A stretch of DNA of 64,000 nucleotides from Lepisosteus oculatus (lineage: Eukaryota; Chordata; Actinopteri; Semionotiformes; Lepisosteidae): the NCBI RefSeq assembly GCF_040954835.1, contig NC_090704.1, forward strand, positions 41,110,979-41,174,978. The letters run 5' to 3'. Positions 23,900 through 36,000 of this stretch are shown piece after piece (within the stretch, counting starts at the first letter, position 1; every line of letters begins with the position of its first letter). A program made the translations under genes and the position numbers. A model generated the notes under the pieces. That model had not been told where the DNA came from, searched no databases, and saw only the letters and a list, made by a program, of their open reading frames with translations.

Positions 23900-24907
23900 C
23901 TGTAAAATAAAATGCATTTATATCATTGTGATTTGGAAGTGTCCTATCATGTTTCACTGAGCTAACATTAGATGATTACAGCAGGGCTGTATTACCCAGT
24001 TGGCACAGTAACCACTATTCCTAGAGCCTAGGAGAAGTAAGGGGTTTATGGCAAATCATGTTTTTTTATATGATAAAAAGGTAACAAAGATCTCTTCTTG
24101 AATATAGTATATAGCAAGAACAGGCTGCCTGAACAACCACCTACCCACAGAATTGATAGCCCCCCAAAACAAACTATATCCACGGACGGGCCTATAAGGA
24201 AATTAATCGGCCCTGTTTTAAAGGAGGAAAACAGAAGAATTTTTCTGGCATGGTGCAATAGCTGAAACTAGTTTTTTTGGTGCTGAATTACCTGAGTCGG
24301 TAATTTCATTGCTTTAACGTTGCTTGTTTGTAACTGCCGTTTATGTATCAGATCAATAAAACTAATGTTATACATTACCAATAAGGCTTTCTGTATTTCT
24401 TTTATAATATAGTGAATACAGCTCGAACGCAAATTTACTTGATTCGTCGTTTTGCAGTTCCAAACATTAAAAGAAGTGTGGTTTTATATTGTACTCTTAA
24501 CTATTCTATTTGGTTACATACGGTAAATCTATCTGCGGCTAAAGTAGCGTAAAATATTTAGTTCGAGAAACTAGATGGACTGCGCCCAACCCTAACAATG
24601 AAGAATCAACAAGACTTACATAAAAAGACTATGCGGAAATGTTGTATACTGTAGTTCCGATACTTTTCACGACAAATTTACTCGAACAGCGCTGAGCTGA
24701 TATGCTGATGAGTTTTGTAAAAGCGATTTACCTGACGAGTTAAAAGGTTTAACTCCGAAACGTTAAACGATCGCTCAGTCCGTGTTCATAAAATTTCAAC
24801 TTGATCTGCAACGCAAACTTTTTTGCACACGTGTCACATCAATATTTCTATTCATGTATTGTTACCTTCTAAGAACCAACCCAGAGAATATAGTAGGATA
24901 GACATAC

Positions 24908-24979
24908 CTTGTCTACCAGGGGAGAGGAAATTTTAAATCCAGTTTTCCCGAGATTAAAATATGGTCGTCGGTTTCCTAC
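24908..24979 (-). other. Possible upstream exon of the GNCAE gene
   Basis: An AG acceptor near 24980 and a GTATGT donor after 24908 frame an open stretch that reads RRPYFNLGKTGFKISSPLVDK and would join the 23840-23899 exon in phase 0. It has no Met, so another exon would be needed. A second candidate donor lies at about 24731 on the same strand. Either could be untranslated. Confidence 0.35.
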
Positions 24980-25051
24980 AGAATATAGATAACTAATAAG
25001 AAAAAAAATCTAACCCAACTAACTTTAGCACCGCCTTCTGACCATTAAAGT

Positions 25052-25064
25052 GGGAAACGAAACT
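25052..25064. promoter_or_regulatory. ISRE-like motif upstream of the GNCAE gene
   Basis: GGGAAACGAAACT carries two GAAA cores as in interferon-stimulated response elements, but separated by one base rather than the usual two. It lies upstream of the candidate first exons on the minus strand. Weak on its own. Confidence 0.25.
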
Positions 25065-26108
25065 GGAAGATACAAGATACTGTCAAAGCGTACCTTCCGA
25101 TAATCATCTTTTTAAAGAGGTTTTGAAGTTGTATGGTGCTATAGTATAAAGTACGTTTTGTAGATTTTCATGTTAAACTTGCTAAAATCATGTTTCCATT
25201 TTTTTATATTCCATCCCATCCATTTTTAAACATATGTTTTCATAAAGATAAATAATGGACCCATATAAAATGACTGCGCTGGAAATTAAACCTTTAAACA
25301 TAAAATACACTCAAGTGCGCTCTTGATCGCGGAAATTCAGGATTTAAATGCGGGCATTCTGTCTGTCAAAAGTCATCTCCGTCGCCGAGGAGCAGACTGC
25401 AACTCTCAGCATTTATTGTTTTACTCGTTTAATTTTTCACGGGTTGTATACCGAATAAACGGTGTGCTAAATCGACTGACACTGTGAGCGTCAAGAAATC
25501 GTTTAAAAACAAGGAAATTGGCCAAATAAAATATCCAAAAGTGATTTTTTTTATGTTCTCCGATCAGATTAAATGTATTTAATGTAAAACTCCTTTCCTC
25601 AACGTGTTGTTTATAGCCAAACTACAGCACTCGAGCTCTTGGGCGGTTCCTCTGAAACCATGTCGGAAACTAAAAAAAAAAACTGTCGGTACAGATTCCG
25701 GAATCGAAATCGAGGTCCTAAATAAATGGAGATGTTTACATCTACGTGTTTTAAATCTTAAACCAATTGCAAATGATTTAGGAATAGATCAGTGTATCCC
25801 AATACTACACTACACGTCTCACAAGCTCTTTCAACTTTACAGCACTTTCCATCCTGTTTAGTTTTACAGAGGACTTCCTACGGCATTGAATGTTTTAATC
25901 AGTGAAAGTACTGAAGTTAAGAATATAAATTATAAGGATATGAACACTAATGACCTTAGCTTGGAAATTCATAAAACGTCTTGGATTAATTGTTTTTTTA
26001 ACGAACATGGAGTAGGTCAACAGGGAAAGAATATTTAATGAACCACTGAGGTAAATGACAGGTACAGGCTTAAACGGTAGACACCATATACAGTACATTT
26101 ATATAATT

Positions 26109-26275
26109 GTAAAGGAACAGGTAAAGCTTTACGCCACGCTGAAAGGAAGAGAAAAGAGACACAATGTTTTTTTTTACACCTGATACAACCCGAAGAAGGC
26201 TCCACAGCTGAAAAGTTGCGTCTCTTTTTCATTTTCCTTTCAGCATGGAATAAACCTTTACCTGTTCCATTGCAG
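26109..26275. mobile_element. Inverted pair of Penelope terminal fragments
   Basis: AAAGGAACAGGTAAAGCTTT with GCTGAAAGGAAGAG on the left and CTTTCAGCATGGAATAAACC with TTTACCTGTTCC on the right are inverted copies of the terminal block seen at 16.84 and 17.27 kb. Between them lies ACCCGAAGAAGGCTCCACAG, the diverged core. The arrangement is a short palindrome. Confidence 0.6.
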
Positions 26276-26279
26276 GCTA

Positions 26280-27676
26280 GGCCTGCTGTCGCACCACCTA
26301 CAGTACTTTAACTTCTTCATATGATCGTAGCTGGATCCCGCCAATACGGGGTGAGTGATAACACGCAATCAAGGAATCACCATTTTCTTACTCAGAAAGT
26401 GGGAAAGTGGATCACATCTGCTCCCCTACAAACAGCACAATGTAGCCCACCGCGACCAGTAGTGCTCCGTTTGTGCGGGTTGTTCTGGGTGAGCAACTTC
26501 ACGGAACTGCTGTAATCAAGGTAACGGAGAAACGAGGACAAAACCAGCAAAACACATACTATTGCATGTGAATAACCACAATTTTCAGGCGACCAGAGTC
26601 ATTTCTGTAATACCAACAGCAATCACGCTCCATACCGTGTGTAACTCTCGGTATCAAATTACAGTATGTCGTGTTGGGTAACATTGAAAATGCGGCAGAA
26701 AGAGGGATACGGGTATATTCATTAGTTACAAACGTAAAAAAAGGCCATCCCCGCTTTAAAACAAATTAAATCCTCAGTAAAAAACTAACGTAATGATCCA
26801 TGTAACTGAACGTGGATCCTCTATTATGTTAGGAATGCAGGAATAGCCTGATTAAAGTCGCACTGTTACTGAGCACAAAGACTTCCGCGGCCCATAAAAG
26901 GACCGAGGACACGTAAGACTACCACAGCAGTAGCCTAATCGACACCGTTTATCTAAGAAAATACGCACATACAAGCTACAAACATGGCTTTACAAAAAAC
27001 TTTTTTATTGATTACAGAAGGGGTCCAGTCAGCACCTCACAAAAAAAAAATAAAAAAATGTAAAAACTAAGGCACCAGTACGGCTTTCTTTATTATGATA
27101 TCTCACGTACTTAAAGCTAGCCTTGTCAAACACAAAACGGAGCAGGAGTAATCATAACGAGCTGAATTGTTTTCCAGACGTGCAGGGTAGCCGTCTGTGC
27201 AAATCGACTTATGAAGAAACGAAAATATGCACATTAACTATCAGAACAGGTATAAAAAAGAAGTAGATGTTAACTCCCATCCGTGACATATTCAACACGT
27301 AGGTTTTCCAATGGACGCATGAATGCATTGTCACTCAATAGCGTCCAGCTAGCCCGGCAGTAAACACGCACCGTCTTTTCTGGCTCACTCGGTGAGAGGG
27401 CTGGTTCTGGTTGACACATACCAAATGCTGGATGTCGGGCTGCAGAGACATATGTTGTTCAGCTTTAAAGCCTCGTTTGATAACACGTCGGAACACACAG
27501 TTCCCAGGCACGTAAAGCCCAGAGCCAGGTACTCACTGCTGTATTTTCTCTTTTTTAATTTGGGTTATCGGTATATGACACTGAATCAGTTTCTTTGACC
27601 GTAGATGGGCCTTCCTCTGTCTTTCCTTATAACAGAACCGAACGCAAGCCACTTATCCATGATATGAAGGGTAACG
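26280..27676. other. Intergenic stretch, no gene supported
   Basis: Mixed-composition sequence without splice-supported exons, recognisable repeats or RNA genes. Open frames here are short and motif-free. Confidence 0.3.
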
Positions 27677-28082
27677 AAGAGGTGTTAGTGGGGCCAGCAG
27701 GGGGCGCTCACCCTGCGGTCTGTGTAGGTCCTAATGCCCCAGTGTAGTGACGGGGACACTATACTGTAAACAGGCGCCGTCCTTCGGATGAGACGTAAAA
27801 CCGAGGTCCTGACTCTCTGTGGTCATTAAAAATCCCAGGGCGTGGTGTAACCCCGGCGTCCTGGCCAAATTTCCCATTGGCCCTTACCAATCATGGCCTC
27901 CTAATAATCCCCCTCTATGAATTGGCTTCATCACTCTGCTCTCCTCCCCACTGATGGCTGATGTGTGGTGAGCATTCTGGCGCACAATGGCTGTCGTCGC
28001 ATCATCCAGGTGGGGCTTTGAGTGGAGTGTCCAGAAAAGCGCTATATAAATGTAAGCGATTATTATTTTTATTATTATTAAC
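27677..28082 (+). repeat. 5S-type SINE lacking its head (copy D)
   Basis: Starts inside the body at GAAGAGGTGTTAGTGGGGCC and runs to the GCGCTATATAAATGTAAGCG tail and an ATT-rich end. The 5S-like head is absent and there are internal deletions, one in the region before the tail joining GTGGGGC to TTTGAGTG. Confidence 0.9.
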
Positions 28083-28237
28083 GAGGCAGTTCTACTACGT
28101 TCTGAATTAGCTTTCTTGTCATGTCACATATAATGGCGCTCGCAGCATGTTAAGCCATAATATCTATAAAATAGTTATATTATTTTATTTATATTACATT
28201 TAGTGTTATATATTTACGACTGTTTTACAATTACAAC

Positions 28238-29260
28238 CAGGGTCGGCGCAACCCATTCGTGGGCCCGAGTGCACGTAAGTTCAGGTCCCGCCCCCGGCTT
28301 CCTGCTCCGTCCGCCAGCGCACACAGAGCAAGAGAGCACAATTCACACGGGCTAACACATTGCACTTGATACTAAGTAACTAGTTATTGAAAAGTTTACA
28401 GCTTGATTCGTCGCAGCAAACGTAGCGATGATATCACTGAAATCCACTGAAATCACTGAAAGCCTTGTGGTGCTTTTGTCTGTAGACAGCAAAGCCAGAG
28501 CTGACAGTCTTTCCTGTGACATGGTGGACCTTAGATAGGTTTTGATCAATTTCGGTTTGCTAAACGAGCGTTCATCACTGGCGACAGCAGCTGGAATTGT
28601 TAACAACACTTGACGTTATCACTGTGTTCGGGAAACGCAGATTTCATATCTTGGTTTACCAAATACTGCAGTACTTCAGACGCAGCGTTGATTTAATCGG
28701 GGAGCAGATGAGACAAACTTTAATTCAGTTGCCAAATCCCCGCCATTCGTTACAGGCTTCAGCTGAATTATCTCCGGTATTTTATGTCAAACAAAAAGAC
28801 GTCTGAATTAGCGCAACAAAAAACGTTGTCTCACTGACGACAGTGCCCAGTAAGTAATTGATAAAGTTCACTTTAAACTTTTCCTCTTCAATTGCCTGTT
28901 CTGTTCTTTGCGTTTCTCGCTACCCGATTTACATCTCTGGGTCGCTTTCATGTCGCACACTAACGAACACAGCTTGGCTTAATGTAAACTTGTGAGTTGC
29001 TAGGTCTTGCAGGGGAACAGGTCGCGCTTTCCAATTCTACATATTTTGGAATGAACGCGCCGATGATCAATTGCAAGTCAGCCGCACAGCCGCGTTTTCC
29101 AGTAGAGGAGTTTTATTTTAAAATATGCTGGACTAATATTGCTATTGGATAATACACCGCGTTCCCCGCCCCAGACATACGAACCCTAGTTCGTTTATTT
29201 CACGGGTGGTCTTTTTTTTATAAAGGGCCCCCCTGCAGTACCACCGCGGCCCACAGGTTG
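28238..29260 (-). pseudogene. hAT-family transposase relic
   Basis: The minus strand encodes VLQYLVNQDMKSAFPEHSDN and, after a one-base frame change, LLTIPAAVASDERSFSKPKL and RSTMSQERLSALALLS. This is the C-terminal dimerisation region of hAT transposases of the ZMYM/52-kDa-repressor-like group. The frameshift and lack of the remaining domains show that it is dead. A terminus-like CAGGGTCGGCGCAACCC begins at 28238. A second repeat with a CCACTGG terminus ends near 29270. Confidence 0.7.
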
Positions 29261-29635
29261 AAACCACTGGACTACACAATTTCCAGTGAACCAGCCCTAA
29301 GGGCGTCCCACTGTACAGCAGCTGCAGTGTAACGCGCAGCAAGTTTTCCCGTGTGATTGTACCTACCCCTCCAACAAGACGAGGCAAGTTCCGATGCTGG
29401 TTTGGAAAGGCAGTCATGACCCACTCTAAAACACTCCAGTGTTGGAACACTAGGCAATGTTATGGTGCTTTTTTTATGTACAAGCTGACCAGCCATGTCT
29501 TGTAATGGGTACTGGAAACGAGAGGTTCATAATTAAATGCCTTAAGAAACATTTGCATTGGCAAGTGAGCCCTGCAGTTCATATAGGCCCACTTCATTTA
29601 GTTCAAACAGGGAGCTGCGTCGGTATCCGTAGGTG

Positions 29636-29845
29636 GCAAAGGAACAAGTAAAGGCTTATTCCATGCTGAAAAGAGAAGAAAGGAAATGTTTGGGCCGTGG
29701 AGAAGAGGCAGGAGCAGGAGAGAAGCAGAGTGGGCATGCAGGTGAGGTGAACGCGAGGTGTGAAGTGAAAACCTGCAACTGGATAAGAGGATGAGAAGGA
29801 AATGAGGCTGTCACTGAGGGGATGGGGAAAGTGTGATCCTAGGAT
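29636..29845 (-). mobile_element. Penelope terminal fragment
   Basis: GGCAAAGGAACAAGTAAAGG, TTCCATGCTGAAAAGAGAAG and GGGCCGTGGAG match the terminal block of the 16.84-17.64 kb element, followed by a stretch like that at 17.77-17.85 kb. The CTTCTTCAGG part is lost. Confidence 0.6.
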
Positions 29846-29849
29846 CACC

Positions 29850-30464
29850 CCACATCAAATTGACTTAAAGAAATGGTTTTTGACACATTTTATTTAAGAA
29901 AATATTTTATTTACAGATAAAGGTGCAATGCACCTCATTGTAAAGTATGACACCAACCACTCTTTTCAGCACTGAGTCGCTGATCTATACTATGAGCATG
30001 AGGGTCATGTCTAGGTCACGGCACTGGTTTGGCTCACTCCTAAGACACTGAACACATGCTTCCTGCGTAACACCTGATGCACATCTTACCTGCCTTTCAT
30101 TCTCTCTCCAAATCCAAGGCAGCAGGCGAATGAGCTCGACCATCTCACTATGAGTGACAGCTCTCCGAGATCACGGCTGGCTGGGAAGCCACTGCATTGT
30201 TGTGCAGTGTGTCAAAGCCAGGACATCCCCAGCAAATTTAAAACCACCCCATACCCCACCCTGCTTCCCTTCTTAGGGAATCCTGGTCCTGCCAGAACGA
30301 TTGGGCTCCACCTGCCCCACATATCATCAAGGCTCAGGAGGTCAGGAACGGTTTTCTCCTCTCAGTGCTACTTTCTGACCTACGTCGAGTCAAGTCTGTT
30401 TTGGATCTTGCTTAGGACCACAGTCACCATTTAAGCCAACAAGCCAGCTTGCCTGCCCAATGGC
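29850..30464. other. Downstream of copy 2, no gene supported
   Basis: Probably the 3' untranslated and flanking sequence of copy 2. I see no splice-supported exon or clear repeat. Confidence 0.3.
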
Positions 30465-33400
30465 TTAATTTAGCTTCCCCGTCTTCTCCAACATTCTGTC
30501 AAAGAAGGCGGCCATCTCCTCAAACTCCTCCTTTTTACTTTCGACATATTCCTGCGTCCGTCTCTTGATCTCTTGAATTTCTTCACGTTGCTGGAATTCC
30601 AGGTATTCTTCTTCAGTCTTTTGAATAAAAAAGAAAAACAAACCACATGCAGTGCAGTCCGTAAGTATTTGGACAGTGACCCAATTTGTGGTGTTTTGGC
30701 TCTGTACTCCAGCACACTGGATTTGAAATGAAAACACTGACTACGAGGTTAAAGTGCAGAGTGTCGGCTTTAATTTGAAGGTGTTTACGCCTATATTGGG
30801 TGAACTATATAGCAGTCACAACCCCTTTTATACATAGACTCCCCCATTTACTTTTGGGAGGACTATGTATAAAAAGGGGTTGTGATTTCTATATGGTTCT
30901 CCCAATATAGACGTAAACACCTTCAAATTAAAGCCGACACTCTGCACTTTAACCTCGTAGTCAGTGTTTTCATTTCAAATCCAGTGTGCTGGAGTACAGA
31001 GCCAAAACAACACAAATTGGGTCACTGTCCAAATACTTACGGACTGCACTGCATGTAGACTTCTAGAAAAGTACATGGTACATGGTTTTTTTGCTAGAAA
31101 TCAACATACAGTGCAGTCTGCAAGTATGTTGATTTCTAGAAAAGATACAGGTACATGGTTTTGGCTAGAAATCAACATACAGTACAGTCCGCATGTAGAT
31201 TTCTAGCAAAAAAACATGTACCCGTATCTTTGCTAGAAATCTACATACAGTGCAGTCCGCAAGTAAGTAGATTTCTAGAAAAGATACAGGTACATGGTTT
31301 TGGCTAGAAATCAACATACAGTGCAGTCCGCAAGTATGCAGATTTCTAGCAAAGATGCGGGTACATTGTTTTTTGCTAGAAATCTACATGCAGTGCACTC
31401 CGTAAGTATTTGGACAGTGACACAATGCGTGTTGTTTTGGCTCTGTACTCCAGCACACTGGATTTGAAATGAAAACACGGACTACAAGGTTAAAGTGCAG
31501 AGTGTCGGCTTTAATTTGAAGGTGTTTACGTCTATATTGGGTGAACCATATAGCAGTCACAACCCCTTTTATACATAGACTCCCCCATTTACTTTTGGGA
31601 GGACTATGTATAAAAAGGGGTTGTGATTCCTATGTGGTTCACCCAATATAGGCGTAAACACCTTCAAATTAAAGCTGACACTCTGCACTTTAACCTCGTA
31701 GTCCGTGTTTTCATTTCAAATCCAGTGTGCTGGAGTACAGAGCCAAAACAACACGCATTGTGTCACTGTCCAAATACTTACGGACTGCACTGCATGTAGA
31801 TTTCTAGCAAAAAACCATGTACCCGTATCTATGGTAGAGATATGTTGGTTGCCTTACCAGTGGTTCACAGTAGCTTCCCTTTTCATAGCTTTTGATCCAA
31901 GGTAAAGAGAACCCATCTTCGAAGAAGTCCTCTAAGCTGCGCGTCACATGGTGCAGCACCTCATTTTCATAGGCGTAGACATTGCCCTTGCTGTCTACCA
32001 TCAGGATGAGCTGCTGCCCCATGGCCAAGCAGGGGACATTGTCAATGGCACCAAACACAACCATCTTCTCGCTCTCGGGCAGGTAGAGCTCCTCCCAGGC
32101 TTCAATCATCTCTTCTCTTCCCCAAAGGACAGTGTCCTCGAGCCCACCAATTCTCATGACCCATGTGCCTTTTAAAGTTACTTCTTTATTTCTGTACTTC
32201 TCTACCATTTTGGACAGTTTCTTCAGAAATTCATCAGCTGTAAAGAGACAGCAGACCATCAGTTTAAGAAAAGAGTGCTTCCTTACACCATATAACAAAC
32301 AGAATAACTTCCAATTCACATATTTATGGATGCAATGTTGCACTATAAATGGAAAACAATCACTTCATCTAGCAAGTGCCATAACTGACTATTGTATATC
32401 TCTCAAATTATTCTTCTGTAACAAAGAAGCATTGAATAACACAATCCCATTTTTTTTTTAAGCATACAGCTTTGTGATCTTTATATGACCAGTACTGTTC
32501 TTGGGGAAAAAAGTTAAGAAACAGAAAATGACTTACAGTTCTGGAGATTGACAAAGTCTCTATGAATTTCATCTTCACTTGGAATTCTGGACCCATTACT
32601 CCTTCGGTCCTTCTGGTTCTTTTTATTCCTGGGGAGAAATTCTTTTATAATTATGCCTGAACATCACTGTCTAACTGACCCTCACTGAAACATATTCCTC
32701 AATTTTTAACATTATTGATATTATTCTGCAGCATCAATAACTGTACTTCTCAACAGATTTGGGGGCAGAGCAGAACCGTATTAGACAGCCCCCCCAACAC
32801 GAGACGAGGAGACTCTTCGAATTGGTCTTAGCTGCCACTCCTCACCCACAGTTCGTGGAGCAGATGACGCAGGCAGAAAGAATGACAACATTCTGTTCTT
32901 CATACTTGACCGACGCTTCCACTGGTTTGTAATGTGCTCACGGTGAACACTGATCCATAACAAAATGTCCCAGATGAATTCAAAACGGATAATCCTTCAC
33001 CGATGATTCTCCTCTATACACTCAAACAAAAGTCTGTGTCTATTTTATCTTCCAGAGAACAATTTGGTCATCTTGCTGTCGGAATTATACCAGATGTTGA
33101 ACAGCTGCGATTAAGCAACATCTGTCAAGACCTCATTTTAGAAATTCTCAGCAATGTAACATGAATGCAAAGAGAAAACACTCTTCTCCTGATCAATTTT
33201 ATTTATTTTTTTAAATCAGAAGGGGATACAACCACACATTGGTAAGCACTCTGTAGGTCACAATTAACAGGATTACCAGACAATGGAGAGAAGGAGGGCT
33301 CCTCATCTCTTCTTGAACTTGTATGATTTTTTCTTGGTTTGCATAAGATGTTTCAGTTTCTCAGGAGAATTCGGACTTCCATTTCAAAAACAGAAAGCAC

Positions 33401-33939
33401 AACCTTAGGTCACAATGCAGAACATGGAAGAGCAGGATATACATGTTTCCAAGGCATGGCAGGGCATAGTACAGCACACATGTTTTCAGAGGACTGCAGC
33501 TCAGGTTATACAGCACAAAATCCACAGGACAAGGAAGGGAAACCCATCGGATTTTGTGCAGATCTCAACTGTAGTGGGTTTTAATGGGAGCTTCTCATTA
33601 ACCTGGTAATCTGTCAGGTTTTTAGACTTTTCACTGGTGATCTTCAAGTAGTTTGCTGCAGGTGATGTCCGGCAGAGATTTTGCAGGGAATGGAATTTCG
33701 ACAGGCTGAATAGTCTTCATTGTTGATTTTGCCTTTTTTTAAAAATGCCCTTCTCCTATGCTGCTTTAGGTGGGGGCATGTCAGACGTTACGAAGTGTAC
33801 CTTTTAAACTTTAATAACAAAACTATTTCTATTAGCAAAATGACATGGCATAAATAATGCCAAAATGCATCAGTTTACAAACTTACCACTTGTCTCCTGA
33901 TTCTGAAAAGCCATTTCTCGGTCTTCCAATTTCAATCAT
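30465..33939 (-). CDS. Unrecognised vertebrate gene, copy 2 (complete)
   Basis: I do not recognise this family. Four coding exons join in phase: 33887-33939 (ATG at 33939), 32537-32628, 31858-32237 and 30465-30617, giving 225 residues. Phases are the same as in copy 1 at 0-2.15 kb. Exon 3 holds the core: WGREEMIEAWEELYLPESEK, GAIDN, GQQLILMVDSKGNVYAYENE and HHVTRSLEDFF. The last exon (TEEEYLEF to KTGKLN) is rich in Glu, Lys and Arg and probably forms a coiled coil. The last residues show where copy 1 should end. The D-S-K-G-N-V-Y-A-Y-E turn followed by a helix with SLEDFF resembles SUKH/SMI1-KNR4 proteins; only structural prediction could test that. No signal peptide or membrane segment. Intron 3 is filled with palindromic transposon copies. 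Confidence 0.77.
30650..31051. mobile_element. Palindromic Tc1/mariner-like MITE, copy 1 (402 bp)
   Basis: Begins CAGTGCAGTCCGTAAGTATT at 30651 within GCAGTGCAGTCC and ends in the reverse complement, ACTTACGGACTGCACTG. The two halves are complementary over nearly their whole length, with the apex near 30850 (CCCCATTTACTTTTGGGAGG). No coding capacity. The terminus resembles those of fish Tc1/mariner-type elements. It lies in intron 3 of copy 2. Confidence 0.8.
31052..31390. repeat. Tandem units built from MITE termini
   Basis: Between the two hairpin elements lie several units in both orientations joining ACATACAGTGCAGTCCGCAA or a variant to GATTTCTAGMAAAGATACRGG-type sequence. Each is bounded by the CAGTGCAGTCCG terminus, so they look like cycles of very short insertions or replication slippage at element ends. 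Confidence 0.6.
31391..31792. mobile_element. Palindromic Tc1/mariner-like MITE, copy 2 (402 bp)
   Basis: The same palindrome as at 30650-31051 with the same length, beginning CAGTGCACTCCGTAAGTATT and ending ACTTACGGACTGCACTG. A few base differences from the first copy. It ends about 65 bp from the donor side of exon 3 of copy 2. Confidence 0.8.
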
Positions 33940-36000
33940 TTTCCTCTGAACAACAACCACGGTCACTTCGAATGGAAAAAAAAAAGCGACTCCGGCCGCA
34001 AACACCTAATCTATTGGAGTTTTGTGAGAATCTGACTTTTGTCTTTTATAAAATAACAGGATGGGTTTTGTTCAAGCTTTGTTCCAAAAGGTCCGTGGAC
34101 GGCACATTAAATGGTTCCTAAAAAAAGAGTATCGTTAATGTATACAATAATTCATCGGTTATTAATACCGCCCTTTTTATTTCGGTTACCTCTAAACTAA
34201 TAAATGAAACTACAATTTGCATATCAAAATAATGCTTTCATTTTAAAATAAAAAACAGAAATTAAAAATGAAGAGTCCACTCCCAAAAAGAAAACTTTAA
34301 ACAAACTCCCAAGTTTGCTGTACAGCTACGATACTTCTTGCCAGAATCAGCACACCAATCGGACTGAAAAGTTTTCTTTCTGGGGAAAACATGATCGCTT
34401 TAAATTGCTCGTTATCGCACAATCTGACCTAACAATCAGAACTACAGCTGCAATTCACAAACGTCGTAATAAATAGCACTAACAACAAGATTCTCAAAAT
34501 GCAGGTATTGGCCAATACCTACATGTTTACGAGATATTCGCTTCCACGACATGAATAAATTAGGCCGAATTTAGGGAATGGCACTTTGGCAATCTGCCAT
34601 AAATTTAAACCGTATTCCAGTGTCACTTCGGCGTTAAATGGTAAAATGAGACTGTTAAGATTACGACAATTTTAGAATAAGCTAAATTAAAAATAAAGTG
34701 AAAAGGTACAATTCTTCAGAAATGGCTGATCTTAAATTTAACTTCTTCTGTAACTCATTTCCGCATTCAACGCCCCAGCGCCATGTTGTAGTCTCCGAAA
34801 TATCCAACTGCGCAATATAACATCTAATAAAAATACATGATTAAACTATATGTTTTTCAAGTCCATGTAACAAATTATTGTGGGAAAAACATGAAAAAAA
34901 CAAATCCCCGTCATTCATCGACCCTTAAACAGTAATGCTGCTAAAATGTCCAAAAAAACAACTCTTTCCTACTACGTGTCCATTTTAGAACTGAACCACA
35001 ACAAAATGGCGCACGAATCGAAACTTTTTTTAAATTAAGTGTAAGATCATGAATTATATAACAATAAAACATTTCCAGTAAATGAGCAGATTTTCTAAAG
35101 GTTTTTTTTAAATCAAAACTCAAAAGAATAGATTTAAATAAAGAATATTGTTGAGTATTTTAATTAAACAAATACTAATCTGACTACATTTTTTTATCCA
35201 AATAGGAATTACAAAAGCTAACTAAAGGTTTATATTTAATCACAAGACAAAAAAAAAAGACATAGATAAAATTAAAGATATTTCAAAATACTTACTTCAC
35301 AAATTCTACATGAAATGGCCGATTAGTAAATGGAGAGGAAGGGCGGACACAAACCTTATATCAAGAAGGAGGAGTGATCGGGGAGAAGAAGAAAGCCTAT
35401 CAAAACTCGGAAAATACAGCCCAGCCCTTATGCGTCACAAACTATCTGCCGTTTCCGCAACTAAAAGAAAAAAGGAATGAAGTATAAAATAATGTATACT
35501 TATTTACAGTCTAAAATAATTTAGGCCTTTTGTTTTTAAACGGGTAATTAACATGTAATAATCCCCTTTCTCAATATACGAATAAATTATCTATAGAGGG
35601 TCATACATGTTTATGGAGACGAAAAAAATAGAAACGGTTTGACGCAGAATAACATGTGATCTTGGTCAACGTGATATTTTGCACTTCGTCGAAGGCCTGA
35701 CTATTCCCCCACACGTCATGGCATTTTAACATCTAGTCCGTGACGAAGGTATAAAATCCTGTTATGTCTGGGATATAATCTTTTGCATTTACATCGTCTG
35801 TGCCCTTATTCTTTTTCAGCCACTGCAGATACAGTAGGTTGTCGGGAAAATTTAATCTTAATACCTATTAAAACCTAAAAACACTGTTCACTTAGTACAT
35901 GGAACATATGTAAAATTTAACTCCGTGGTTAAATAACACTGGCTTTCATAATAACGACCATTCGAAAGAAAATTATATAAAATTTAATAAAACGCACCAG
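33940..36000. other. Upstream region of copy 2
   Basis: No gene is supported. The block at 34998-35023 (ACAAAATGGCGCACGAATCG then AAACTT) is nearly identical to 3294-3319 upstream of copy 1, at similar distance from the start codon (about 1.06 and 1.14 kb). The remainder is AT-rich. Confidence 0.5.
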
